This document shows positions 34,441 to 46,399 of a stretch of DNA of 64,000 nt, piece by piece (within the stretch, counting starts at the first letter, position 1; each line of letters begins with the position of its first letter). A program made the translations under genes and the position numbers. Origin of the DNA: Nageia nagi (lineage: Eukaryota; Pinophyta). The stretch is taken from contig JBITNC010000002.1 of NCBI GenBank assembly GCA_050084985.1, positions 14,508,001 through 14,572,000 of the forward strand, in the 5' to 3' direction. Below the pieces are notes generated by a model. The model was not told the DNA's origin. It searched no databases and was given only the letters and a program-made list of their open reading frames with translations.

Positions 34441-34619
34441 TCTTATTTTTATTAAATTCATTAAACTCTTTAAGGTTTTTTATGAAATTATCTAATATTT
34501 TGATAAAAAAAATTTAACTCCCTTCTATCCAAATTTTTTTAACCCCTACCTCCCCCTAACCAAATTTTTTTAACCTCCCTCTAAGGGGAAGGGGAAGGGA
34601 AAGAGGAGCGGGTGGGATG

Positions 34620-35246
34620 TGGGGAAGGGGTAGGGGATAAGGTGATATGAGGAATGTTTTAGGGCTTAAGTATATAAAAGGTTTAGGGTTTAAGAGTTTA
34701 AGGGTTTTAGGTTTTAGGGTTTAAGGGCTTAATGGTTTAAGGATTTTAGGATTCACGAATTAAGGTTTTAGGGGTTTAATGGTTTAAGGTTTAAAGGTTT
34801 AAGAGGGCGGTTTAAAGGTTTAGGGTTTTGATTAGGATTTTCAAGGTTCATGGTTTGCAAGTTTAAGGTTTAAGGGTTTATGATATTACAATTTAAGTTT
34901 TAAGGTTTAGAGTTTGAAGGATTAAGGGTTTAAAGTTTATGATTATAAGATTATAAGGTTTATAATTTAAGGGCTTAAGAGTTTTAAGGGTTTTTGGTTT
35001 TATGATTTTAAGGTTTACGATGTTAAGATTTAAAGTTTAGAGTTTAAAGGTTTAAGAGTTTAAAAGCTTAAGATTTAAGGTCTTATGATTTTTGGGTTTT
35101 AAAAAAGGAAAGGGTAGAGGGAAGGTGATATGAAGAAGGTTTTAGGGCTTAAATGTTTAAAGGGTTTAAGGTTAAAAAGTTTAAGGGTTTCAAGTTTCGA
35201 GGTTTAAAAGGTTAATGGTTTAAGGATTTTAGGATTCACGAATTAG
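34620..35246. repeat. Degenerate telomere-type (TTTAGGG/TTTAAGG)n tract
   Basis: About 600 bp dominated by variants of the plant telomere unit. Exact TTTAGGG occurs near 34656, 34682, 34713, 34818 and 35141; TTTAAGG, GTTTAAGGGTTT and TTTAAAGG variants are dense. Larger internal duplication: the blocks GGTGATATGARGAANGTTTT (34640 and 35118) and TTTAAGGATTTTAGGATTCA with following CGAATTA (34736 and 35219) recur about 480 bp apart. The tract ends exactly where the third receptor copy ends. Confidence 0.88.
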
Positions 35247-36156
35247 GGTATTGGTACATCATTACCGGCTACCCTCACAAACACGGCATGCTGCTCGAGG
35301 TATCATCGTTCTGTAGAGATCGCCGAACCAGAGTTGGCAGATGGGATGAGTGATGTGTGTCGCATATGCGTAGGCAGTGCATGAACAATTGCTCAAACAA
35401 TTTGCATCGCACTGTTGGATGGACATAGACTGCGACATGTATGGAACCGCCCCACGGGGCATGGACTTACCGCTCAATTCCACAAACCCGTCTGTGGTGT
35501 GGTTGCGGCTGCCTCCCGAGCAATCCAATGGTGTCCGCCGAACACAACCGTCCGACCAATCCTGAAATTCCTATGCTCTGACATATCTAGGCCTGAAGCC
35601 CTGAACGCAGTTACATAACTGAACACTATCTTCGTTGCATGATCCATAAGCTCCACAAACACGATAAACATCCCAAGATTTTCCTGGCGCCGACCAGAAC
35701 ATGCTCCACTTCGCCGGATTCCCCTGCAAAATCGAAACCCTTGCTTTTCCCCACGTATCTAGCATCGTCAGAAAGCGAGCCAAAGCATTATTCTTCGGAT
35801 TCGCAACATACGTAATATATTTCTGTGTGCCGTTGTTCCCAAAGCTGTAATTATGAATCCGATCCTCTGTCATGGCTGGAACGTCACTGAAAACTCTACC
35901 GTTCCAGGGCCCGGATTCCCAATGCGATGCCCTGTTCCATGGCTTTAGCATACCAAATCCCCACGTACCATTTACTGCTGTTCTGCAGATTGAAGAACCA
36001 CAATTGGAAGATACCACTCTTAGAAATTATTGTTTGGGAACCCGTGAAGGCTTCTCCGGCGAGCATGGTATCCGAAACTTGAGCAGAATCAATGGTTTTT
36101 GAGTGAAAGATCAGAAACAGTTGCAGCATGAGCACACAGAAATCCAGGATACCCAT
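35247..36156 (-). pseudogene. S-domain RLK ectodomain, copy 3, internally deleted
   Basis: On the - strand from ATG at 36156 (MGILDFCVLMLQLFLIFHSK). The B-lectin domain is cut after WYVGIWYAKAMEQ and fused out of frame to the S-locus glycoprotein domain (HWESGPWNGRVFSDVP), skipping most of B-lectin and its border. It then keeps what copy 1 lost: VYRVCGAYGSCNEDSVQLCN and CVQGFRPRYVRA (EGF-like part). A TAG at 35571-35573 stands where Trp is expected (RA-stop-EFQDWSDGCVRR). The PAN domain follows (GFVELSGKSMPRGAVPYMSQ, NCSCTAYAYA). A 4-base loss near 35315 shifts the frame. Homology to copy 1 stops near 35247 inside the segment before the membrane helix. No kinase domain. Confidence 0.92.
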
Positions 36157-36420
36157 CTCTAAGAACTCCGTAAAACAAACCAGTGTCAAAGAGCATCGAA
36201 ATTTGGAATGATGAATCAGTAGCTTCTTATTGGAAGGAGACTTCAAGCCGCCCAGGCGGCCAAGCATAAATAATGTATGCGTTCTCGATATCTTAGAGCT
36301 CCGGTACGTCTGATACTTCCTGAACGCATCAGAGCCATAGGAAGTGTCAAATTTGAGTAACGCGTACGTAGTTTCTTAACGCTGACTCTGATAGATTACA
36401 ATTAAGTTTTCTTGACATTG
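36157..36420 (-). promoter_or_regulatory. Upstream region of copy 3, shared with the other copies
   Basis: Contains the block around 36241-36280 (GCATACATTATTTATGCTTG on the - strand) that corresponds to 31281-31318 in copy 1 and 33386-33421 in copy 2, and GACACTTCCTATGGCTC near 36340 matching both others. Conservation in three diverged copies suggests ancestral promoter sequence; function is not shown. Confidence 0.55.
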
Positions 36421-37385
36421 GTTTGGTCTTCTCCATCAAGACAAATCAACATGTTTATTACAGATATTTTCATATATTTTTATTTACATATGATTTAGTA
36501 TTTATATATATGTATATATTTTTTCGTCTATATAATTTTAATATTTACAAGTATTTTTTATTTCAACATTTTATATATTATTTATATATTTTGTTGTTAA
36601 TGTGTTTACAAATTATATTTTGAGTTTCAAATTTTTGTTTCCATTAAATTTAATAATATTAATTAAATATAATCAATAAAAATAATTATGATGAATGAAT
36701 TAATTAATTTAAAATTTCATTCAATTATTTTAAAAAAATTAATTTGTAATTTATATAAAAAAATATATATATATATCATTACAAAAAATGTAAAAAATTA
36801 AAATTAATTTTTCTCAATTCAGTTTTTTTAATGATATATTTTTTTGATGAAAAAGACTTTTAATTACTTAAAACTTTTCCATACAAAATAATGTCTCGAG
36901 AAGAAGAACAATCAGAACATCCACCAAAGGAGCCTCGATAATAAAAAAAGAAACATTCCCAACTCCAAAACCAAGACTAACCACTAATTAAATTAAAAAC
37001 AAAAATTAATCATGAGAGGATGGTGGTCGGAAGTTATCAGTAAAGGCCATATGCTCCCAATCGCCTCCCTCAATAGAAGGAATGTCCCAACCATCTTAAA
37101 AATTATTATCACTGATAGTGGCACACATATCCATGCTACAAACCAGAGATGGAGAAGGGTTTGAAACATCTCCCCATCTGGTAACTAGAGCTGAAACCTC
37201 CGATTAGACATCCCACCCACTATGAGAATGTTAGGTAGCAGGTTAACCAAGCTTAAGTTGCTTAGGATTCAATGGAGGCTGTGACCAGTGTTGAGGAGAA
37301 TTCATCGAAGTACCTGGAGCAAAGACTCGTTGTAGAGGCACAGGAGTGCAACTACACGATCATCAAGATCGGGAAGGGCTACAAG
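36421..37385. other. Very AT-rich DNA
   Basis: 36421-36860 is mostly A/T with TATATA runs. 36900-37385 has normal composition but no supported gene; it may be the tail of the LINE relic to its right. Confidence 0.4.
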
Positions 37386-37965
37386 ATTGCATCTGGTAAG
37401 GAGGAGGCTCATCAACAGAGACTTGACTAACCATGCAATGTGCATTGCTCCAATGGTCTAGCAAATTATGTAAGTGTTGAACCTCCATGTGAACTTTTTC
37501 CACTTGAACTGTTATTTGCAACTAGCAATCATAGAGAATAACATACTTGTCAGCTAAGGAAAAGGTGATCAAAGGGGCTTCTCTACCAAACATAACATTA
37601 TTTCTAGTTTCCACAAATGGTAGAGAATGTTGGTTCTAAAAATATGCTAGACTTCGCCTAAGGGATCTAAAAAATTAAGTGGATCCCCGAGAATAGCATG
37701 AACCCATGAGCAGGGGGAGGTCAAGAAAGGATTAAAGAAGGAGAGAATCTAATCCCAAGCTTGAGACGCTTTAGCACAGTACCAAAAAACATGGGGGAAA
37801 TCCTCAAGTTCAAAATAATATGAAAAAGTAGGGTTTACCACACCTAGATACTAGCATCAATTACCAATAGGCAAACACTAATGTAAAAGACTCTAGATAA
37901 AGAAACTCTACTTAGATTCAAGATACTTAGCCCAAACTGTAGAAAAACATAGAGACCACCAGGAT
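37386..37965 (-). pseudogene. LINE 3' end relic (zf-RVT region)
   Basis: On the - strand near 37900-37690 a frame reads SLLH, stop, CLPIGNWC, stop, YLGVVNPTFSYYFELEDFPH, then VFWYCAKASQAWD, stop, ILSFF. This is the zf-RVT domain of plant LINE ORF2 (family pattern FW.LLH..LP....... GI...C..C....E...H.FW.C..A...W). The three stops replace conserved Trp. Continuation to about 37450 (NVMFGREAPLITFSLADKYV) fits the variable C-terminal region. RT proper is missing. Confidence 0.72.
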
Positions 37966-39177
37966 TGTGAAGAAATAAGATCTACTCTATATGTAAGAAC
38001 TAGGGATCAAATTTGAAACCTTCAATGGTTTTCAAAGGCATTTTTACCCTTCAAATAAGGGTGATTTAAAAATCACCAATAAAATAAAATGCAAGTATTT
38101 AAATTTACATTTCATCTTTTAAGGTTGATGTTAAATTTAAAATTTCAAAAGGGAAACTTTCAAAATTACCTATCAAAAAATAATTTTAAAATTAAAACAT
38201 ATAAATATAATTATTAATTATTATATTACATATTATTAATTAACATTACTATAAATATATAACTATAATAATGAATTATTATATTATACATTACAAATTA
38301 TTAATTATTTTATTATAGTTTAATTTTATTATGTTAAAATAAATAGTTTATGTTAACATGCAAATTTTGTAGAAATGGTAATTTAGAGTAGTAGAATGCC
38401 AGCTAAAAATATGTTTGAGAGATTATTTTTTATCACAACAATACATGGAGTAGTGATAGTACTACTATTTTGTTTTAAATATCTAGGCATATCCCTAATA
38501 ATTTGACTGTTCAAACTCTTGTTGCTCATTTTGTTATTATTTTGGGATGCTCAAATTGTTGTTCAAACTATTGTTGCTCAAATAGCTCATTATCATTATA
38601 TGATTTATTATGTTATGGCATTATATATGTATAACTATTTTCTCATAATGTTGAGCTAATCACTATCTCGAAGGAATACCTAGTAGATATGGTGAAAAGA
38701 AAATAAAAAAGATATTGATTCACATTCATTTTCATACTTTTTCAGTATTTTTAGGATTACACAACTTAATTTTTTTCAATCAAATTTTTACTACCTAAAA
38801 AATTATTTATCATCTTAAAGTATATGGTTGAAATAAAAAGTATATTATTTTTTAAACATTCAATCAGGAAGGGTATTCTTAAAACTCAACCTTAAAAAAA
38901 ATTGAAGTAACCTTTCAAATTTAATCTCCAGTCGCTATGGACAATTTCTACTATATCCCAAATTGACCATTTTTATTAGTTGCTAAAAATAAACATGAAT
39001 TGAATAGACTACCTACTGATAATCAACTTTTGATACAAACTATAAAGGTCCCACTTTGCCTCCAATTTTCAAACCAATATCAAGTAAACTTAATAAGGAA
39101 TTTGATGAATTCACATTGTAACTATTTTCCAATTCAATCATCTTAACATTTTCTCAAAAAATATATATTTCCTTAAC
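37966..39177. other. AT-rich intergenic DNA
   Basis: Two loose copies of GTTCAAACTNTTGTTGCTCA at 38509 and 38561. No gene recognised. Confidence 0.4.
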
Positions 39178-39403
39178 AATAACAACATAGGAATGCTTTG
39201 GTATCATTTTATATTTCTTTATTAAGGTTACAATACATTCATGTACAATGATAGTAATTAATCTTTTTTCCAACAGTACATCCAAATCAGTATCTAGCTC
39301 ATAGTCTACTACATTTTTCATTTTATATCTGAGAAGGTGTCAATGAAAAGTGTATAACATTTTTAATCAAGCTTTAAATCCACATCTAACCCTTTTCATC
39401 GAT
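39178..39403. repeat. Terminal direct repeat, left
   Basis: Shares with 48607-48845 the segments TATATTTCTTTATTAA, CAATGATAGTAATTAATC/GAATGATGTTAATTAATC, CAGTATCTAGCTCATA/CAATATCTAGATCATA and AATGAAAAGTGT, in the same order and orientation. Confidence 0.75.
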
Positions 39404-40058
39404 ATTTCAGGTGTGTGCAAGAAGATGGATCCACTTTATGGCCAAAGAGTGAACACTTTTTCTTTGATTTTTAGTTTAATCATAATTTATCTCAAAATTT
39501 AAAGCACTTAGAGATGAAATATTGGAAAGGTCACTTCAATAAAAATGTAATGCTCTAAGTCTAGTTTTCAAATATGTAATTTATTCCAATACCCATTTAA
39601 TAGAAATTAAATTTTGATGGACATTTATAAAAACCACTTTTTTAAATTTATTGTTTTATGATCATACCTTGAATTGTTGGGCCAGTATAATTTGACCTAA
39701 ATTAAAGTATTTTTTAAAATCCATTTGGAAAAATATAGTTAAGACATTGTAAAATGTTAAAAATATTTTTTTGTAATTTTTTAATGATTTTTTAATTAAT
39801 TTTGTATTGGCCCTAATTACAATTTTTTAAAAGTGCTTTGTTGGGCCACCATAACTTGACCTAAACTTATCAATTTTTAAATTTTTGTTTTTCTTATTTA
39901 GTAGAGAATTACTTATAGAATGTTGTTATATAACTTTTTTCATAATTTTTCAAAAAAATAAAATTATTAAAGAAATAAAACAACCTACTTTTTCATGTTT
40001 ATGGACAAGTTTGATTGAAAATTAATTGAAAAATAGGAAATATAATCCAATTCTAAAA

Positions 40059-40066
40059 AATTACAT
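40059..40066. other. LINE-A target site duplication, left
   Basis: AATTACAT, repeated at 48040-48047. The uninterrupted copy of the host repeat at about 12158-12165 carries the same octamer once (as ATGTAATT). Confidence 0.75.
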
Positions 40067-40346
40067 TTTTTAAATAATATTGGAGGATGGATTTTTAATG
40101 GAATCCTAACCAATTACAACTTCCTAAAATTAAGTACTTAAGGTTAAGAGAGAGAGTCGATTGGGACTATCCACAAAAAAATCGTACTAGGAAGAAAAGC
40201 TTTTACATCATAAAATTTGTAATCCTCTAATACAAAAAGTTAATACTACTAATGATATCATAAAACATTATAACAAAATGGTCCCTTAAGTAAACATGGG
40301 ATAGGAATGAAACAACCCAACCACAACGAGGTAAACATGCCAACAT

Positions 40347-41841
40347 TAAACTTTTTTACTATCTTCGACCTTGATCTCCTACAAAATTTTCTCAAAGGCC
40401 TTTATCGTAATCAAGGTGACCCGAATCATGCCTAGAATGTTATTACTCTTGCATAGAATATCCTTGGCCTCCCTAGGACCCTTTGGAACAAACCTAGCCT
40501 CCTCCATGTCCTCTACTTTTTGAGTTGGAACATCGATGGGGACCTCCTATGATGAGCACCTCTCCTCTACTACCAACATCTCATGAACGCCTTCCAATTG
40601 ACTTTCCATCATGAAGGGTTGGACTCCTTGAGCTTCTTCGTTAGCATTCAATGATTCTAAAAAATTTTTCATAACCTCTAACTCATTTGGATTTACCTTA
40701 GCATCATAATCCTCTATATAACTAGCACCTTTCTTCTCCTTCTAGGTTAAATACCACTTCAAACCCACCTCAACCCTTATCAGTTGCTAGTCCTTGTCCT
40801 CAAACTTAATATGCTCTTCTTCTCCTAAATTCTGATTTATTTACCTTTTACTATTCCCATAAAGGGATTTCCTTCTAGAACAAAGTAGTTGAACATATCT
40901 TACACCCCTATTTGGATCATAATATATTTGAACACCATCATAATTAGACCTTGATGAATCAAGTCACTACCCTTACTTTTTTGGAAATCTTCTGCTACCT
41001 TATTGACCTTCGCATACAAAAATAGAGGAATATTCATTTTAATTCCCTTCAAATGAGTCAAGAAACCAAAATAAAAACTACAAACTCAAACATTATTATT
41101 ATTGAGGGTGATAAATTGCATGATCATGAGAGTAACCTCTGACCAAGGTTCTAGTAGCAATGATTGGGCCACCGTACCTTGCTTCTCCTATTGGAGCTTT
41201 AGACCTCCTCTACAAAACTTGACTAACTTTGTATTTAAGATGTGGTTATCCCAATGGAGCACCTTACCTAGAATTATCAACTCCATGACCTCTTATAGTA
41301 ACTTTTAATTTACCTTCATCAAATCCCCTTGCTAGCTTTCCAACAATTACCTAGTGATATCTTCATTGTGATCATCAATTTTTTCCAAAAAATCTAGTAA
41401 ACCCCCTAATTCTAAAATCATATGAACAATGGGGGAAACCTTCAACTTCATTAGTTCTAGCCTAAACTTTGAACCCTAAATATCTTATTTCCTCTTATGC
41501 ACCATAGCAATAGCAGAGAACTTGAGACCCAACATCAAATACTTCTTATCGAGACACCAGATGATTTGGTTGGAAACCTCCTCGAGACATTGGATGTAAA
41601 TAAAAATGGTAACTATCTTGGCTTTAATTTTCAAAGTATCAAACCTCCATGATTGATATGAGTTACCACTCAACTATCCTACTACAATATCCAAAATCTA
41701 AGGATAGAAAGCCTCCCTGTTAACCCTTTAATGGCTACCACTTGTTACCTCATCAAATCCCATAATTCGTGAAGTCAATCTGATGGTGAGCCCAATGCCA
41801 CTATGACTAATGAAGTCCATTTTGGTCCCATCCCACATCAT
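40347..41841 (-). pseudogene. Unrecognised decayed reading frame in the 3' part of LINE-A
   Basis: From ATG at 41841 one - strand frame runs to about 40960 and a second continues to TAA at 40349, about 495 codons in all. The first reads MMWDGTKMDFISHSGIGLTI and RLTSRIMGFDEVTSGSH, later YQSWRFDTLKIKAKIVTIFI and YIQCLEEVSNQIIWCLDKKY, then LEPWSEVTLMIMQFITL. The second is acidic: ASYIEDYDAKVNPNELEVMK, EEAQGVQPFMMESQLEGVHE, ARFVPKGPREAKDILCKSNN. Stops are TAG or TAA at plausible Trp or Gln positions; open runs of 60 and over 100 codons (one stop) remain. I do not recognise a family. It lies downstream of the RT and zf-RVT part of LINE-A, within the insertion. It may be a third LINE ORF, a captured host segment, or a nested element. 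Confidence 0.5.
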
Positions 41842-42589
41842 GTGAAAAGTTATAAGCCATCCCATATGATGCCTCATAATCAACTAATGTGAATCTTCTT
41901 AAGCCCATATCTACTAGCCCCCATCATGACTTTTAGTGGGCATCTGCCAAAGTGCCACATTGATAGAACCCCCTCTAATTGTCCTCTCCTATGGATCCCA
42001 TCGCATCTCAATAAATCACATTACAAAAAGAAAAAAGTCATGAACTATGTAGTTCCAGCTAAGCAACCCCTAGTGCTGAGTCATATGCCCCAAGGGAAAA
42101 CTCCATCTGGTCATGCAACTACCCCATGTCCATAAATAAGTTAGCAAAGATTTTTCAAAAATTCTCACCATCTAGACTTTCTTACTGCTAAATTTGGCAT
42201 CCTATATTTCCTTTAAATTTTAAAACCAATGGTCACTACAAAATTTAAACCCTACCATTACCACCACATCCATTCTCCCTTTCCAAATTTAAAAAAAACA
42301 TTCAAGGAAATTACTTTCCCACACCATCAAATTCACCATTCCCATGGCCTCATCAATAATTTGATCCTCCAAGTTATTGGTATATTAATAATTATGTTGG
42401 ATAATAACATTTTTAGTCCCATCAATTATTCACCTAGCCTCCACAATCATGTACTTAATATCCCAACAAGGCAGAGTGTATCCTCAAAGCATGTTAACCA
42501 CATTGAGAGATTCCCTAGTAATAATGAGATTAGTAGAGTTTAGCCTACCAAGATTAGTTAAATTGATGAAAGCTATTGAGATTTAGAAA

Positions 42590-45500
42590 AATGACTCATT
42601 TGAAAACCCAAAGGTTCTATAATAATTAATTTGATCCCCCCCAAATGATCTCTTACTACTTTCCCTCTACTGCAGGACTTGGGTTACCTTTTGACAAGCT
42701 ATCAAAGTTAAATGATATCCAACTATTGGAAGATGATTCCAATGAGATTTCTTCTTTGGATGTTGAATAATTTTATTAGTCCTTATTTTTAGCACCTAAT
42801 TGAAAAGAATCAAGGCCTCCATAGGGGATTCCCACATTATATTGGGTTTAAAGATAAAAAGGTTCTCCTTGATGAAATGAGTAATTTTTAGAGCAATACG
42901 ATGAGATGGGAGATTAACATCTTGAAATACTTGGTAATTTATTTCTTTCCAAACTCCCCACTTGATATGAGTAAGACTAAGGTCCCATAGTCTTCTCAGT
43001 CTAGTGATGAAGAATGGGTTCTCCCATTGCTTTAGAAGGTTTTAACTGTCCTTAGAACCACCCACTTCATATGAAACTACTCCAGAACAAAATGAAAGAA
43101 TTCAAAAGTGTAATTAGAATGGATCAGAAAATGGTTTACTAATTCCTCTTTACTTTTGAATAAAATACATCTATTAGCCATACTGAAGCCCGTCCTTCTA
43201 AGGTTTTCCATAGTGATGATTTTATTTTATATTACCACATAAATAAAAGAAACTAATTTTAGGAATGAGGTTCTTGACCCACACCTTTCAAACTATATGC
43301 CACATAGGCATACTTGCAACCAAGATCTTATAGGTTGATTTAACCAAAAAGGAACCTTGATTCTTCCCTCCTCAGATAAAGGATTCCTCCTTCCCTAGAG
43401 ACATGGAATAAACTTTTAACATCTTATTCAATGTAGCTAGATCCTTCTTTTGAGGATCTGAAGGATGGTATAAAGTTAATAATTTCCAATACTACCTCTC
43501 TCCTTAAGAAATATAGTTGTAGATCTTCCTTTCATAATTTTGAATAACTTGCCTCATCAAATTAGCTAAGTCCTCATGCTCCTGAAGTAATGAATTTAGT
43601 AACCAACTATCCTTCCAAAAGTGAACTTTGCTTCCATCTCTAATAATCCAACATTTACAGTTTATGAGGAAAACCTTAGGACACTGGATACCATTCCAAA
43701 AGGTAGGTCCTACCCTTGGATTTACCTCTTCTAAAAAGGTGGAATTAGGGAGGTGTTTAGCTTTTATGATCTTAACCTAAGGAAAATATGACCCAACATC
43801 CACCTTCCATGCTACCTTACCCATCATAGCAAGATTCATCTTCTTGAGATTTTTAACACCCAAAACCCCATGTTTGAAAGGTAATAAAACCTTCTTCCAA
43901 GCCACTAATTCTATCCTCTTTTTCTCCTTCATGCTATTCCAAAGGAAGTCTCTCTAAATTTGGATTAACTTTTTTCACACCTTACCTAGCATCTTAAAGA
44001 CATACATATAATAGACTGGAAAACTTTGTAAAATAAACTTCATCACCTGATGTTTACTTACTTGACTAAGAAGAGCACCCTTCCAGCCTGCTAATTTCCT
44101 AGAGAAATATTCAATAACCGGATCCCATAAGGCCTCCTTCATCCCAAATTTGAAAAGGGGCATACCAAGATAGGGGTAGGTAATTCTCCAATAGCACAAT
44201 GGAAGATATTTTCTAGTCTCTATTAGACCATCCTCCCTGTGTTAAAAAAAAAATAACTTACTTTTTTCAAAATTGATTTTTTGGCCTATAGCCCCTTCAT
44301 AAATGTCTAAGATGTTCTTAACACTGTGAGCTTAAGGAATGAATATCTTGTTGAAATCAAGGCATCATCCATATAATGTTGGTAAAAGACTAGTGAAAAA
44401 TCAACTGTAGGTATTATACATTCAATCTTTCCCACCTGAGTAGCCACTTGAATACTCCTCCCCAATACTTTAGCTAGAATAATGAAGAGGAAGGGGGATA
44501 ATAAATGGCCTTGGTGGAGGCCTCTTTTCTTAGGGAAATAGCCTGTAGTAGCACCATTAATGAGCATATAAAATGTAATAGTTAAAATACATTTCCAAAT
44601 AAGAGCAAGCCAATCCTCTTAGAACCCAAACTTATGCAACACCAACAATATGAATTTAAAGGTGGAATGATAACCTCATGAACTGTAATGATTCCATCTA
44701 GAATTTGCCTCCCATGTATAAAACCCCACTTATTAGGACTAATGATAATAGGGAGAATGGTTTTCAACCTCTTTACCATAAATTTCAAAATAATTTTATA
44801 AAGAAAATTACATAAGCTAATAAGACAAAACTTACCAAAAGAATTGGCATTGGTATCCTTAGGAATGAGAGCTACAAAAGTGGAATTCACATCTCTTGGA
44901 ATGTTTTTTGAGGTTTGAAATTCTTGGACCACCATCATAATATCCTTACATATAATTTCCCAAAAATATTGAAATAAATATATAGGAAATACATATGAAA
45001 TTAGAGCCTTGGAACCTCCCATCTCAAACGCAACTACTTAAATCTCTTTCTCTTCAAACTTGCCACTTAGAAAGTTATTAAGTCTCCTAGTCATCAAACC
45101 TAGTATGTTATGGAGAAGCTTGTGCACTGCTTTCTACTAAGAAATCAAATATTGAGCAAGGATATCAAGGAAGAAAGAAACCCCTTCCTCTTTGATTTTT
45201 ATCAGGTCCTTTGTAATGGAACCATCCATACACTAAATATCCTTAATACAACTATAATTGCGATGCCTTAAGGTGGTAACATGAAAAAGCTTCATATTCC
45301 TATCCTCTTTCTTGAGCCAAGTGATCCTAGACTTTTTCTTCCACATTATCTCCTCTTTTTCAAGGGTACTATGCTATTGACCTAGGGTCTACCTCTCCAT
45401 ACACCGAATTTCCTCCGAACACCCATGTATCTAGATTTGATCTTCAAGAATTCTTAATTTCTCTAGAAGGTCAACCTTTCTTCTAGATATCAAACTAAAG

Positions 45501-46389
45501 GTTTCTCTATTCCAAGCCTAAAGATTCTTCTTAATGAATCTTATTTTCTTGGCTACTTGAGTTAGGAGTGAGCTAGAAAAGCTTTATTGATACCACATTC
45601 TAATATTTTCCTCCAAACTCTCATGGGTAAGCCACTTTTTTTTTCAAAATGAAAAGGGGCATTAAACCATCTCCTTTGCTCCTGAGTTTCCCATAGAAAG
45701 GGGTTATGGTACAAGCTAGTCTTTGGGTAACCCATAAGAGTAGAAACATTCCCAAACTTAGCAATGCAATCTTGAGATATGAGCACTCTATCAAGTTTTT
45801 CCTAGATGTGAAAGGTTCCACACCTACCATTGGTCCAAGTATACTTAATTCTCCTAATCTCTAGGTCCATAATATTATTACCATTAACAAACCCAAAAAA
45901 ATCTTGCGTACTATTAGTAAATCCATATACCCCCTTAGTTTTTAGAGGGATACATGGAGGCATTGAAATCCCCCTACCACAATCCAACTCAGGCCTCTAA
46001 AAGCTTCCCTCATCTAATTTAACAAAGATCACAAGATTTTCCTACCCATACAAGTGGTAAGAGCATAAAAATTTGTAACAATAAAAGTCTCCTTAGTATC
46101 TAAATAAGTAAAAAGAATTGAACAAAATTTTGGAGTAGAAACAATCACTCTACCTTCTAATTTATTTCTATCCCATAAACATAACATACCTTCAAACTTA
46201 CCAACCACATAAACAACAACAAAATCTCCATCCCCCCATAAAATATTTTTAATGGCAAGTTCCTTCCCTTCAATGATTTTAGTCTCTTGAAGAAGGATTA
46301 CCTCTAGTATCAAATATTTTTTAAAATCCAATAAACTTATATCTTTTGGGGGCATAAATTCCCCTAACATTCCAAGAAATGAATTTCAT
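42590..46389 (-). pseudogene. LINE-A ORF2: endonuclease, RT, zf-RVT (degenerate)
   Basis: Start ATG at 46389 gives MKFISWNVRGI, the standard opening of the APE-type endonuclease. Then come LQETKI-like (46280), KFEGMLCLWDRNKLEGR (46180) and, in another frame, RRIKYTWTNGRCGTFHI (45850). RT motifs: NSTFVALIPKD (44880), FCLISLCNFLYKIILKFMVK (44810), ISPNKWGFIHGRQILDGI (44730), KKRGLHQGHLLSPFLFIILA (44530), the catalytic HYMDDALIST (44360), then YLGMPLFKFGMKEALWDPVI (44170) and LAGWKGALLSQ. zf-RVT at about 43205-43090: NLRRTGFSMANRCILF, VNHFLIHS. Next WGVWKEINYQVFQ (42900). The endonuclease and RT are well preserved in places, but stops and frame changes block translation. Confidence 0.93.
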
Positions 46390-46399
46390 TGCTTCACAA

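Noticed and set aside
34620-35246. True telomere end
   Set aside because: Repeats are degenerate, internally duplicated and flanked by unrelated DNA on both sides, so this is interstitial.
35377-35618. Open + strand frames over receptor copy 3
   Set aside because: Antisense shadows of the PAN domain on the - strand.
42229-42543. 104-codon + strand frame rich in His and Asn
   Set aside because: It lies antisense within LINE-A. The - strand is also partly open here, and no family signal exists on either.
42200-42850. Extension of the unknown LINE-A frame upstream to the zf-RVT region
   Set aside because: The same frame can be read with stops at Trp/Gln positions, but stop density is near what AT-rich DNA gives by chance and the other strand is equally open, so I kept only 40347-41841.
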